From the NCBI GenBank assembly GCA_934465295.1, contig CAKSKU010000016.1, forward strand, positions 1 to 64,000: 64,000 nucleotides of DNA. The letters run 5' to 3'. Source of the stretch: an uncultured Oscillospiraceae bacterium (lineage in GTDB: Bacteria > Bacillota > Clostridia > Oscillospirales > Ruminococcaceae). The notes below the pieces were generated by a model. It did no database searches and was not told where the DNA came from. It worked only from the letters and a program-made list of their open reading frames with translations. This document shows, piece after piece, positions 24,945-33,871 of the stretch; position 1 is the stretch's first letter; every line of letters starts with the position of its first letter. Both the position numbers and the translations under genes were made by a program.

Positions 24945-25868
24945 ATGAGCGGGAATATTGATCTTAGGGATAGTGAAAAGCTTTCGGCGGTGTATAAGTC
25001 GTATGCGAAAAGAGCGTTGATGACGCAGAGCCGAATGAATCTTGAGATCGTGAAAACTATAATAAAAATACTCTTTGGGCCGTTTGCATTATGGGCACTG
25101 ATCGAGTTCTTTGTATTTAAAGCAGAAGTTCAGCGCTTTATGTTTATCATTTTCCTCTGGATAGTCGTGGGAGCGGCACTGGGAGGCGTTGTTCTGCTGT
25201 TTATGTATGGCTCTGTATATAAAAGCGTAGGCAAGCTTGTGAAGATAGAGCGTGAAGAGGGATACGGTCCGAGATTTTATGAGGAGATGGAAAATACCAA
25301 GGTCTCACCTTGTCTGATGGGTGATTATTACAATCTGAACGGATATGCGGATAAGGCGCTTGAAAAGCTCGGAGGAATTGACCCGAATATCTATGTGGAA
25401 AAACCATCGGACGCTCATTTATATTATTCTGCGCTGATAACAGCCCTTTCACTCAAAGGGGATAGGGAGAGCGCTGTAAGAGCGTATAACAGCGGGCTGT
25501 ATTATCTGAAAACATATATGAACAGTCCTATCTATGGCGACAGGATATCGCTTTCGCTTGCGATATATGAATACTGCGGCGGAAATTATGAAACCGCTGC
25601 AAGGCTGACCGATAATGCGCTTCGGCTCGTTATGGCATCAAGCAAAAAGAAAAATCGGATACCCGATGAATATTTTAAGTCTGCGGCTTTATATTGGAAA
25701 GCGATGTGCCTCGCATCTATGGGAAACAAAGCGGCGGCGAGAGAGATAATATATTCAAGCCGTGAGCATTATGCGACCGATTATTACAGAAAATGCTTCG
25801 CCAAGCTTCTTGAAGATATGGCGAATGATAACAGAAAGAATGAGGTAAAAAATGAAACAATTTCTTGA
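24945..25868 (+). CDS. Membrane protein with TPR-like helical domain
   Basis: A 307-residue protein with two membrane helices (about 40-60 and 66-90) and a TPR-like helical domain (about 115-290). The layout is the same as that of the protein encoded at 4714-5646. GGGGTGAT precedes the ATG, and the gene overlaps the start of rimM by 17 bases, so it is translated with the RNA-modification genes. It takes the place where other Firmicutes have ylqD. Function unknown. Confidence 0.75.
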   Translation: MSGNIDLRDSEKLSAVYKSYAKRALMTQSRMNLEIVKTIIKILFGPFALWALIEFFVFKAEVQRFMFIIFLWIVVGAALGGVVLLFMYGSVYKSVGKLVKIEREEGYGPRFYEEMENTKVSPCLMGDYYNLNGYADKALEKLGGIDPNIYVEKPSDAHLYYSALITALSLKGDRESAVRAYNSGLYYLKTYMNSPIYGDRISLSLAIYEYCGGNYETAARLTDNALRLVMASSKKKNRIPDEYFKSAALYWKAMCLASMGNKAAAREIIYSSREHYATDYYRKCFAKLLEDMANDNRKNEVKNETIS

Positions 25869-26361
25869 AATAGGCAAAATAGTAGCCGTTCAGGGTCTTA
25901 AAGGCGAAGTCCGTGTTGAGGCTTGGTGTGATTCGAGGGAGTTTCTTTGCGAGTTCGACACACTCTACTTCGACAAGGGAAAAACGCCCGTTGAGATCGA
26001 GAGGGCGCACCCTCACAAGAACATCGTCCTTATGAAGATAAAGGGCGTTGACACGGTGGAGCAGGCACAGGAGATGCGCAACAAGATACTTTATATGGAC
26101 AGAAACGAGGTCGAGCTTGAGGAGGGCTGTTACTTCGTTCAGGATCTTATCGGGCTGGAGGTCATCGACAACGACGACGGCACTGACTACGGCAAGATAT
26201 GCGACGTTACCGAAACGGGTGCGAACGATGTTTACCATATCAAGGACGCTGACGGCAAGGTTCGTCTTATCCCTGCTATACCCGATGTTATAATCGAAAC
26301 TAATATTCCCGAGGGTAAAATGCTTATCCACAAGCTGGAGGGACTTTTCGATGAGGATTGA
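25852..26361 (+). CDS. rimM: 16S rRNA processing protein RimM
   Basis: A 169-residue ribosome assembly factor with an N-terminal beta-barrel (MKQFLEIGKIVAVQGLKGEV..) and a C-terminal PRC barrel (EEGCYFVQDLIGLEV, then VRLIPAIPDVI). It helps 30S head maturation. It overlaps trmD by 11 bases, which is the usual coupling. Confidence 0.95.
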   Translation: MKQFLEIGKIVAVQGLKGEVRVEAWCDSREFLCEFDTLYFDKGKTPVEIERAHPHKNIVLMKIKGVDTVEQAQEMRNKILYMDRNEVELEEGCYFVQDLIGLEVIDNDDGTDYGKICDVTETGANDVYHIKDADGKVRLIPAIPDVIIETNIPEGKMLIHKLEGLFDED

Positions 26362-27061
26362 CGTTGCAACGCTTTTCCCCGATATGTGCGAGAACGTTCT
26401 CTCCGAGAGCATTATCGGCAGGGCGAGAAAAGCGGGCAAGATCGAGGTCTGCTGCCACCAGATACGGGATTACACGCTTGACAAGCACCGCAGGGTGGAC
26501 GACACTCCCTACGGCGGCGGAATGGGAATGGTGATGCAGGCTGACCCTATCTACCGCTGCTACAACGCCGTTGCGGAAATGGCGGAGGAAAAGCCTTACG
26601 TTATTTATATGTCCCCTAAAGGCACTGTTTTCACGCAGCAAAAGGCTGTCGAGCTTGCGAAAATGCCGAGGCTTTTCGTGCTTTGCGGTCACTATGAGGG
26701 CGTAGATCAGCGAGTTCTTGACAGGATCGTTGACGAGGATATCTCTATCGGCGACTATGTTCTCACGGGCGGCGAGCTTCCTGCGATGGTGATGATAGAC
26801 GCCGTTGCGAGAATGTGTCCCGGGGTGCTTTCGTCAGAGGAATGCTTCACCGAGGAGAGCCACTTTGCAGGTCTGCTCGAATATCCGCATTACACCAAGC
26901 CCGAGGTATGGGAGGGCGAGGCTGTTCCGCCCGTTCTGCTGACGGGACATCACAAAAATATTGCGGAATACCGTCACAAAATGTCTGTCGAAATAACCAA
27001 ACAAAGACGTCCCGATATGTATGCGAAATATGAACAAACTATGGATATGAACAAAAAGTGA
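26351..27061 (+). CDS. trmD: tRNA (guanine-N1-)-methyltransferase
   Basis: A 236-residue knotted methyltransferase that makes m1G37. The motifs are YGGGMGMVMQADP, LCGHYEGVDQRVLD and DYVLTGGELPAM, with the S-adenosylmethionine pocket in the knot. In most Firmicutes rplS follows; here it is missing and the next gene is ptsH after a 318-base gap. Confidence 0.96.
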   Translation: MRIDVATLFPDMCENVLSESIIGRARKAGKIEVCCHQIRDYTLDKHRRVDDTPYGGGMGMVMQADPIYRCYNAVAEMAEEKPYVIYMSPKGTVFTQQKAVELAKMPRLFVLCGHYEGVDQRVLDRIVDEDISIGDYVLTGGELPAMVMIDAVARMCPGVLSSEECFTEESHFAGLLEYPHYTKPEVWEGEAVPPVLLTGHHKNIAEYRHKMSVEITKQRRPDMYAKYEQTMDMNKK

Positions 27062-27379
27062 TAAATTAGCATATATTTTATCAACAAGTCTTTGACGGTT
27101 TAACTATAATTTTCGGTGGAAATTTGTTGATAGGTAATAAAATTAGTGATTATAAACAAACTGACGGCGGCATTGAATGATGCGATTAACCAAAATAGCA
27201 GAAATTTCAATCAAACCTCATATTTATGACAAATTGCCGTTGACTATTGGCGATTTCGGGGTTATAATATAAACAATAAAAAGAAAAAGGGCGGTTTAAC
27301 ATAAACATAAGATCGCCTGAGCTTTTTGATTTTTTTAAAAATTTGAACAGCTTAAAGAAATGAGTTAGGAGAGAGAATT
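27062..27379. other. Intergenic region between trmD and ptsH
   Basis: AT-rich, without a recognisable gene or repeat. It holds the ptsH promoter (27240-27268) and a leader of about 105 bases. rplS, expected here in most relatives, is absent. Confidence 0.7.
27240..27268 (+). promoter_or_regulatory. Promoter of ptsH
   Basis: TTGACT (27240-27245), 17 bases, TATAAT (27263-27268). Near-consensus sigma-A promoter. Confidence 0.85.
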
Positions 27380-27652
27380 ATGTACGTTAAAGATGTAATT
27401 GTTCAGAATCAGGTTGGTCTTCACGCTCGTCCGGCAACATTCTTCATTCAGAAGGCAAACGAATTCAAGTCCTCTATCTGGATCGAAAAGGAAGAAAGAA
27501 GAGTAAACGCTAAGTCACTTCTCGGCATTCTTTCCCTCGGCATCGTAGGCGGCACACAGATCAGAGTTATTGCTGACGGCGCAGATGAAGAAGCAGCTGT
27601 TGACGGACTTGTTGAGCTTGTTGAAAGCGGTTTCGCTGAGGAAACAAGATAA
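27380..27652 (+). CDS. ptsH: Phosphocarrier protein HPr
   Basis: A 90-residue PTS carrier. The phosphorylated histidine is in GLHARPA (His15) and the regulatory serine in NAKSLLGILSLG (Ser46), so it can serve both sugar transport and catabolite control. The histidine separates it from Crh. It is a single-gene unit with its own promoter and terminator; ptsI is not next to it. Confidence 0.94.
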   Translation: MYVKDVIVQNQVGLHARPATFFIQKANEFKSSIWIEKEERRVNAKSLLGILSLGIVGGTQIRVIADGADEEAAVDGLVELVESGFAEETR

Positions 27653-27672
27653 GCTTTTCTCGATACATTTTT

Positions 27673-27705
27673 GGGTCATCGAAGTTATTTCGGTGACCTT
27701 TTTTG
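27673..27705 (+). terminator. Terminator of ptsH
   Basis: GGTCATCGAA pairs with TTTCGGTGACC around GTTA and is followed by seven T residues. Confidence 0.85.
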
Positions 27706-27783
27706 TATTTGTAAAAAAATATCTATTTGGGGAAAGTGGCAATATACTGCTTCTCGCGTTCATATCTCGCCGCTATTTAATAC

Positions 27784-27890
27784 TAATACTAAACACCAAT
27801 AAAACTATAAGACAAAAAATCGGCACAAAACCCATATATCAGAGCTTTAGCTTGATTTTTTGTATAGTTTTTAATTGGTGTTTGGTATAA
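27784..27890. mobile_element. MITE-like element, copy 2
   Basis: About 107 bases with imperfect inverted ends of about 26 bases; the outer part is TAATACTAAACACCAAT on the left and ATTGGTGTTTGGTATAA on the right. The inner pair ACAAAAAATC/GATTTTTTGT matches the design of copy 1 at 4482-4583. The internal sequence differs between copies, so mainly the paired arms are conserved. Confidence 0.7.
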
Positions 27891-27901
27891 ATGATGTCGG
27901 T

Positions 27902-27937
27902 GTGAAATGCGTATCGCTTTCGCTCTGCGCATTTCAC
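27902..27937. repeat. Perfect 10-bp inverted repeat
   Basis: GTGAAATGCG and CGCATTTCAC separated by 16 bases, without a T run. It lies between the MITE and the CAATTCACA hairpin repeat. Confidence 0.6.
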
Positions 27938-27968
27938 GCCGAGGATAGTTTTTTGAAGAAAACAGAAT

Positions 27969-28045
27969 AGGTGCAATTCACATTTTATAGGTATACAGAC
28001 CGATTTATCACGTTCTGTTTTACTTTTTGAATGTGAATTGCGCCT
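27969..28045. repeat. Hairpin repeat with CAATTCACA ends, copy 2
   Basis: AGGTGCAATTCACATT pairs with AATGTGAATTGCGCCT (one mismatch). The length of 77 bases matches copy 1 (78 bases at 417-494). The following sequence, including CTTGACCCCT, is also shared with the region after copy 1. Confidence 0.75.
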
Positions 28046-28485
28046 TTGACTTATAGATATCTCGCTATGGTGGCAAGCTTTGTACTGTTAGTTTGGGAAG
28101 TTTTGCACTCTGCGGAGTGCGACAAGGGACGCTGTCCCCTTGACCCCTGTCACCCTTTAAAAAGCGTGGACGTAAACTTTGGTTTGAGGTTTATGCAACT
28201 TATTTAGAAAAAATATTTTTGAACTTTAACTTATTTTGGCGGATTTCCATAAATTTTTTATTAAAAGCCATAGGAATTAATAAATTGTTCACACAAATTT
28301 GCACAAAATATGATAGAATATACTTTGTAATAAATTTAATGGGATAATTGTCATTAAATTTTGTGGACTTTTTATCAAAGGTTAAAAAATAAAGTAAAAT
28401 AGAAGCTATGCTTGATTTGAGCAGATGTGTTTTTATGTTGATTCGTTAAATCCGTGATTATTCGGTATGAAAGGAAGACAAGGCT

Positions 28486-29571
28486 ATGTCAAACAGATTG
28501 TTCCAGGGACTTATTCACCAGATGAGGGATACAATGGACTGCACTATCGGTGTTGTTGATTCCACAGCGGCTATCGTTGCCTGCAGCGACCTTTCCAAGA
28601 TCGGCACAACAAATGAGTTTGTTTCTCTCGATCTGAGTGATTCTCACGACATTTTTGTGAGAGATGGCTATACATACAAGCCTTTCGGTTCGCATATCAA
28701 GCCCGATTATGCCGTTTTCGTTGAGGGAACGGACGAGAATTCCGCTAAGTATGCGAGCATTATGGCTATCACCCTTTCTTCCATAAAGCAGTATTACGAT
28801 GAAAAATATGACCGCAGCAACTTCATCAAGAACGTTGTTCTCGACAATATCCTCCCCGGAGATATTGTTGTAAAGGCAAGAGAACTTCACTTCAACAGTG
28901 ATGTGAGCCGTGTTGTTCTCCTCATAAGGATCATTTCATCCAACGATGTTTCCGCATTTGATATCATCCAGAACCTTTTCCCCGACAAGACAAAGGATTT
29001 CGTTCTCAATATCACGGAATCGGATATCATTCTTGTCAAGGAAGTTAAGAGCAACGTTGAGTCCAAGGATCTTGAAAAGCTTGCACGCTCTATATCCGAT
29101 ACGCTTTCGAGCGAATTCTACACAAGAGTAAATGTCGGTATCGGCACGGTCGTTGTCGGCATAAAGGATCTTGCACGTTCGTTCAAGGAGGCGCAGATAG
29201 CCCTTGAAGTCGGCAAGGTTTTCGATACGGACAAGTCTATCGTTTCCTACGATAACCTTGGTATCGCAAGACTTATCTACCACCTCCCGACAACACTCTG
29301 CGAAACTTTCCTCCAGGAAGTTTTCAAGAAAGGCTCTATCGAATCGCTCGACCATGAAACACTGTTCACTATCCAGCGTTTCTTCGAGAACAATCTGAAC
29401 GTTTCCGAAACATCGAGAAAGCTGTTCGTTCACAGAAATACACTTGTTTACAGACTTGAAAAGATCAAAAAGCTCACAGGACTTGACCTCAGAGAATTCG
29501 ACCACGCTATCGTATTCAAGATCGCTCTTATGGTAAAGAAGTATCTTTCGGCAAACCCTGTTAAATTCTAA
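28486..29571 (+). CDS. PucR/CdaR-family transcriptional regulator
   Basis: A 361-residue regulator. The C-terminus (about 300-355) has the PucR-type helix-turn-helix NVSETSRKLFVHRNTLVYRLEKI, typical of CdaR sugar-diacid regulators; the middle has the GGDEF-like fold seen in this family (residues about 140-250). The N-terminal part (MRDTMDCTIGVVDSTAAIVACS) looks like a ligand-sensing domain. AAAGGAAG precedes the ATG. The target genes and effector cannot be told from context; neighbours are ptsH and ftsE. Confidence 0.85.
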   Translation: MSNRLFQGLIHQMRDTMDCTIGVVDSTAAIVACSDLSKIGTTNEFVSLDLSDSHDIFVRDGYTYKPFGSHIKPDYAVFVEGTDENSAKYASIMAITLSSIKQYYDEKYDRSNFIKNVVLDNILPGDIVVKARELHFNSDVSRVVLLIRIISSNDVSAFDIIQNLFPDKTKDFVLNITESDIILVKEVKSNVESKDLEKLARSISDTLSSEFYTRVNVGIGTVVVGIKDLARSFKEAQIALEVGKVFDTDKSIVSYDNLGIARLIYHLPTTLCETFLQEVFKKGSIESLDHETLFTIQRFFENNLNVSETSRKLFVHRNTLVYRLEKIKKLTGLDLREFDHAIVFKIALMVKKYLSANPVKF

Positions 29572-29610
29572 AAAGCACGATCAAGGATCGGCGTAAATTA
29601 AACAAAAATG

Positions 29611-29640
29611 GGGGCAGTTTTATCCTGCCCCTTTCTGTTC
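29611..29640 (+). terminator. Terminator before ftsE
   Basis: GGGGCAG (29611-29617) pairs with CTGCCCC (29625-29631), followed by TTTCTGTT. It ends only about 16-30 bases before the ftsE start, leaving no room for a promoter in between. Confidence 0.75.
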
Positions 29641-29655
29641 TTATGAAAAAATTGA

Positions 29656-30360
29656 TTGGCGGTGCAAAATTTGGTTGAACTTCGTAATGTATCTGTTACA
29701 TATTCAAACGGCGTTGACGCTCTGAATGATGTCAGCATTAAGATAAAGGACGGCGAATTTGTGTTCGTTGTCGGCAAATCGGGCGCAGGAAAAAGTACGT
29801 TCATAAGACTGCTCTTAAAAGAGATCGAACCCACCAAGGGCAGGCTTCAGGTAAACGGCTTTAACCTCACAAAAATGAAGAAGAGAAACGCTTACAGGCT
29901 TAGAAGAACCATCGGCTGCGTTTTTCAGGACTTCAAGCTTATCGAGAGCATGAACGTTTATGACAACGTTGCATTCGTGCTTCGCTGCATCGACGCTTCA
30001 AATAAATATATACGAAACAGAGTTCCCTATGTTATCGATCTTGTCGGCTTAAAGGACAAGGCTTACTGCAAGCCGAGCGAGCTTTCGGGCGGTGAAAAGC
30101 AGAGAGCGGCTATCGCAAGGGCACTTGTTAACGACCCTCAGCTTATCATTGCGGACGAGCCTACGGGAAACCTTGACCCTGCGCTCAAGCACGATATCGT
30201 TGAGCTTTTACAGGCTATCAACGACTGCGGAACTACTGTTATAATGGTCACTCACGAGCATGAGATCGTGCAGGAATTCGGCGGCAGGATAATTTCCATG
30301 CAGGACGGACGTGTTGTTTTCGATGATGTTATAAAGTCGAATTATGACCTTGAACACTGA
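29656..30360 (+). CDS. ftsE: Cell division ATP-binding protein FtsE
   Basis: A 234-residue ABC ATPase. Walker A is GKSGAGKST (40-48), the signature is LSGGEKQR and Walker B is LIIADEPTG. With FtsX it controls a peptidoglycan hydrolase at the septum. The start is uncertain: TTG 29656, GTG 29662 and TTG 29671 are in frame and none has a good ribosome site. The next gene, ftsX, is 21 bases downstream. Confidence 0.93.
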   Translation: MAVQNLVELRNVSVTYSNGVDALNDVSIKIKDGEFVFVVGKSGAGKSTFIRLLLKEIEPTKGRLQVNGFNLTKMKKRNAYRLRRTIGCVFQDFKLIESMNVYDNVAFVLRCIDASNKYIRNRVPYVIDLVGLKDKAYCKPSELSGGEKQRAAIARALVNDPQLIIADEPTGNLDPALKHDIVELLQAINDCGTTVIMVTHEHEIVQEFGGRIISMQDGRVVFDDVIKSNYDLEH

Positions 30361-30381
30361 TACTCCAAAGGAGAGGGACTA

Positions 30382-31284
30382 ATGAAGCTTAGTGGTGTAA
30401 ATTACCTGTTCAGTCAGGGAATCAAAAATATCTGGACGAACCGCATAATGTCGGTGGCGAGCTTTTGCATACTTATGGTGTCGCTGCTGTTGGTAGGCTT
30501 TTCTGCGCTTTTCATCGTCAATGTAAACTCTATCATCGGCGGCATCGAGAACAAGAACGAGGTCATCATCTACCTTGACGACATAAGCGAGGACGAGATC
30601 TCGGCTATGGGAAACAGGCTGAGGGCACTCGACAATATCAGCGATGTTGTTTTCTTTTCCAAGGACGAAGCTTTCGCACAGATGAAGTCGGAAATGGCTG
30701 ATTCGGAGGAGCTTTTTCAGTATGTCGGCGAGGAAAGCCCTTTGCCCGACTCCTACCGTGTAAAGGTCACAAATATTGAGAATATGAGCAGTACGCTTAT
30801 GGAAATAAACCGTATGGACGGCATAATCTCCGTCAAGGCACCGAACGATTTCGTCAATGTTCTCACCGAATTAAAGCGTTTTATCTCGATAATCTCCGTC
30901 ACGGTGCTTGCGGCACTCGTTATCGTGAGCCTTGTAATGATCTCCAACGCTTCGAGAGCGAGCGTTGAGATGAGAAAGCGTGAGATCGAGATAATGAAGT
31001 ATGTCGGCGCAACGAATTCCTTCGTAAAAACGCCGTTCTTCGTTGAGGGAATGGTCATCGGGATAGTTGCAGGTGCGGTAGCTTCCGTTATAACCCTTGC
31101 GGGCTATTCAAAGGTAATGGAAATGATAATGAGCCAGCAGACGCTCTGGTCGATCGTGGGAGCAGGAAGCTTCACCCCGACGAGCGGCGTTGCGATGAAA
31201 ATAGTTATCGGCTACATTGCGGCAGGCGCACTCATAAGCGCAGTCGGAACTGTAATGAGTACGAAGAAATACGTTAAGGTATAA
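30382..31284 (+). CDS. ftsX: Cell division protein FtsX
   Basis: A 300-residue membrane partner of FtsE. It has one helix near residue 22-45, a large extracellular domain (about 50-170) and three more helices at the C-terminus (about 175-200, 225-250, 270-292) including the ABC3 permease fold. AAAGGAGAGGG precedes the ATG. The extracellular loop would contact the coiled-coil hydrolase encoded next. Confidence 0.95.
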   Translation: MKLSGVNYLFSQGIKNIWTNRIMSVASFCILMVSLLLVGFSALFIVNVNSIIGGIENKNEVIIYLDDISEDEISAMGNRLRALDNISDVVFFSKDEAFAQMKSEMADSEELFQYVGEESPLPDSYRVKVTNIENMSSTLMEINRMDGIISVKAPNDFVNVLTELKRFISIISVTVLAALVIVSLVMISNASRASVEMRKREIEIMKYVGATNSFVKTPFFVEGMVIGIVAGAVASVITLAGYSKVMEMIMSQQTLWSIVGAGSFTPTSGVAMKIVIGYIAAGALISAVGTVMSTKKYVKV

Positions 31285-31321
31285 GCATTTGAACATTTTT
31301 TCGGGAAAGGAGAGCTTCCCT

Positions 31322-32626
31322 ATGAAAAATCCGAAAGGAAAAGAACTGGCGAAGAAGATAGTTTCGCTCACGGCAGCTTTATGTATGACTGTCGGAGTTA
31401 TGTCCGATACGGCGATAGATCTTTTTGCCGATACTCAGTCCGATCTTGAAGCACGTCAGGCAGAGCTTGCTCAGGAGCGCAAGGAGGTTGAAAAGGATCT
31501 TGCGAAATACAAGGACGATGCACAGCAGACAGAGGAATACCTCGCCGAATATGATAAGAAAATGAAGCTCCAGGAGGAGCAGATAGCGAACATCGACGAT
31601 CAGATAGCGAACTATCAGGAAAAGCTTGACGAGCTTTCCGTCAGCATTGAGGAACGTCAGGCGGAGGTCGATGAGGGCGTTGAGAAATTCCGCAAGAGGC
31701 TTCGCAGTATGTATATCTCAGGCACGGACAGCTATGCTTCGCTCCTTGTCGGTGCGACCGATTTTTACGGTATCCTCACAAGGCTTGAATTCGCAGAAAG
31801 AATTGCAAAGCACGATAATGATATGATCGAGGACTTAAAGTCGAAGATAACCGTTCTCGAAAACGACAAAGCTGACTATGAGGACAAGATCGCAAAGCAG
31901 CAGGAGCTTAAAGCGCAGGAAGAAGAATACTACGCAGAGCTTTCCGAGACCTACAACAACCACGCCGAAACAAAGGCTATGCAGGACGCAATGGTTCAGG
32001 ACTATATGGATCGTTTCGATGATATCGTTGCCGACCAGCAGAAGGTAGAGCAGGAGCTTCAGGAAGAAATTCGCAGGAAGCAGGAAGAAGCCGAGCGCAG
32101 ACGTAAGGAAGAAGAGGAACGCCGCCGCAAGGAAGAGGAAGAACGCAAAAAGCAGGCGGAAGCCAACGGTGAGGAATACACCGAGCAGGACGTCAGCACG
32201 TTCACTTCCTATGAGGACACGGGCTTTATCTGGCCTGTTCCGACGGTGCGCAATATGTCCGATACCTACGGCGACAGATACATTCAGGAAGAAGGCAAGA
32301 CACGCTTCCACGGCGGTATCGATATCAACAAGCCCAACTGCTATGGTGAACCTATCGTGGCTTCGGCGGCAGGCGAGGTCATCACCGCAGGCAACACGGG
32401 AAATGGCTTCGGAAATCATGTTGTCATCGACCACGGCAACTCCATTGCAACGCTTTATGCGCATTGCTCGAGCCTTGCGGTAAAGGTCGGCGATATCGTA
32501 GAGCAGGGTCAGGTCATCGGCTACATCGGCGCAACGGGCTATGCTTACGGCAATCACTGCCACTTTGAAGTGCGTGTGAACGGTCAGCGCACGGACCCCC
32601 TCAACTATGTAAATATCAACAACTAA
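31322..32626 (+). CDS. Exported coiled-coil M23 peptidoglycan endopeptidase (EnvC/PcsB-like)
   Basis: A 434-residue secreted protein: signal peptide (about 1-35), long coiled coil (about 40-250, with a charged Arg/Lys/Glu segment), and a LytM/M23 domain (about 300-430). Zinc ligands are visible in FHGGID (HxxxD) and in HCHFE (HxH). The ATG at 31322 has AAAGGAGAG at the right distance, unlike the upstream ATG. The order ftsE-ftsX-this gene indicates that FtsEX drives its coiled coil; streptococcal PcsB has a CHAP domain instead of the catalytically complete M23 seen here. Confidence 0.93.
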   Translation: MKNPKGKELAKKIVSLTAALCMTVGVMSDTAIDLFADTQSDLEARQAELAQERKEVEKDLAKYKDDAQQTEEYLAEYDKKMKLQEEQIANIDDQIANYQEKLDELSVSIEERQAEVDEGVEKFRKRLRSMYISGTDSYASLLVGATDFYGILTRLEFAERIAKHDNDMIEDLKSKITVLENDKADYEDKIAKQQELKAQEEEYYAELSETYNNHAETKAMQDAMVQDYMDRFDDIVADQQKVEQELQEEIRRKQEEAERRRKEEEERRRKEEEERKKQAEANGEEYTEQDVSTFTSYEDTGFIWPVPTVRNMSDTYGDRYIQEEGKTRFHGGIDINKPNCYGEPIVASAAGEVITAGNTGNGFGNHVVIDHGNSIATLYAHCSSLAVKVGDIVEQGQVIGYIGATGYAYGNHCHFEVRVNGQRTDPLNYVNINN

Positions 32627-32638
32627 GGTGCGGAAAAA

Positions 32639-33856
32639 ATGAACAAAAAGATATCTCTCGGCGCAGCGATAGGCATAATGGCTCTTATCGCTGCAGCGAC
32701 GTTCATAATCACATATAACTATTCGATGAAGGTCTTTAACGCAACTGTTAAAAACGTTTCGGAAAAGGAAGAAAGCTACACAAAGCTTTCGGAAATGGAC
32801 AAATATGTCAGAGGAAATTACCTCGGCGAGATCGATGAGCAGCTTCTTGCAGACAGCATTATGAACGGCTATGTTCAGGGCATAGGCGATCAGTACGCTG
32901 TTTACTGCACGGCTGACCGATATGCGGAGCTCCTCCAGAGCGACGCAGGCGTTACGGTCGGTCTCGGCTTCACATGGGAGCGTGAGGAGAGCGGTTATAT
33001 AAAGGTCTCCTCCGTCAAGGAAAATTCACCCGCTTCGAGCGCAGGCGTCAAGGCAGGCGACATCATTACAGCCGTTAACAATACGGACGTCATCGCTTAT
33101 GAAAACGGCTATGAAGAAGCCTCGGGACTGCTTTCCTGCGCAGAGGGAACAAAGGTCAAGCTCCATATAAAGAGAGTTGACGAGAATGCACGCTCCGACT
33201 TTTTCTCGGTCGATCTGACATCGGCGAAAACGGAGATAGTTTCCGTAACAAGCTCGCTCATTGAGAATGTCGGCTATATAAAGATATCGACCTTTAACGA
33301 CAAGACCTCCGCACAGCTTCACAATGCGCTCACGGACGTTATTGAAAATGGTGCGGAATCGCTTGTTTTCGACCTGAGAAACAACAGCGGCGACCTTATG
33401 AGTGCGCTCGGCGACAGCCTGAACTGCATCATAGGCGACTGCGATGTTGTAAAGGCGAAATTCTCCGATCATGAGGAATATGTCGTTCACACGACCGAGG
33501 CAGAGAAAATTTCAATGCCGATGGCTGTTATCGTGAACGCCGGAACGGCTTCCTGCGGAGAGCTTTTTGCGCTTGCGCTCCGTGATGAATCGAATGCACA
33601 GCTTGTCGGAACTTCGACGGCTGGCAAGGGCGTTATGCAGTATACTCACAAGCTTGCGGGCGGCGCAGCGGTAAAGCTCACGGTCGCAACGGTCGAAACG
33701 AAGAACAGCGGAAACTTCAACGGAACGGGCGTAAAGCCGAATTTTGAAGTTGCTCTTCCGTCTGATGTTGACCTTGAAGCGATCTCAGAGGAAAACAGGC
33801 TTACCCTCGATACACAGCTCATAAAGGCTGTCGAGGTCGTTCAGACTATCCTTTAA
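32639..33856 (+). CDS. S41 carboxy-terminal processing protease (CtpA-like)
   Basis: A 405-residue membrane-anchored protease: one N-terminal helix (about 7-27), a PDZ domain (about 100-185) and an S41 domain (about 195-395). The likely catalytic residues are Ser305 in NAGTASCGE, Lys330 in AGKGVMQ and Gln334. It lies 12 bases after the M23 gene. In this setting it may trim or degrade cell-wall hydrolases, which is known for Ctp proteases elsewhere and inferred here. Confidence 0.92.
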   Translation: MNKKISLGAAIGIMALIAAATFIITYNYSMKVFNATVKNVSEKEESYTKLSEMDKYVRGNYLGEIDEQLLADSIMNGYVQGIGDQYAVYCTADRYAELLQSDAGVTVGLGFTWEREESGYIKVSSVKENSPASSAGVKAGDIITAVNNTDVIAYENGYEEASGLLSCAEGTKVKLHIKRVDENARSDFFSVDLTSAKTEIVSVTSSLIENVGYIKISTFNDKTSAQLHNALTDVIENGAESLVFDLRNNSGDLMSALGDSLNCIIGDCDVVKAKFSDHEEYVVHTTEAEKISMPMAVIVNAGTASCGELFALALRDESNAQLVGTSTAGKGVMQYTHKLAGGAAVKLTVATVETKNSGNFNGTGVKPNFEVALPSDVDLEAISEENRLTLDTQLIKAVEVVQTIL

Positions 33857-33871
33857 AAAGGCAGGGACGCA

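Larger units (their letters stand above)
27653..28485. other. Long gene-free stretch with terminator and repeats
   Basis: Contents in order: the ptsH terminator (27673-27705), MITE-like copy 2 (27784-27890), a hairpin GTGAAATGCG/CGCATTTCAC (27902-27937), the CAATTCACA hairpin repeat copy 2 (27969-28045), and a tail with CTGTTAGTTTGGG, GCACTCTGCGGAGTGC and CTTGACCCCT (about 28086-28152) like that near 525-620. From 28160 on it is AT-rich with the presumed promoter of the regulator gene, which I could not place with certainty. Confidence 0.75.
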
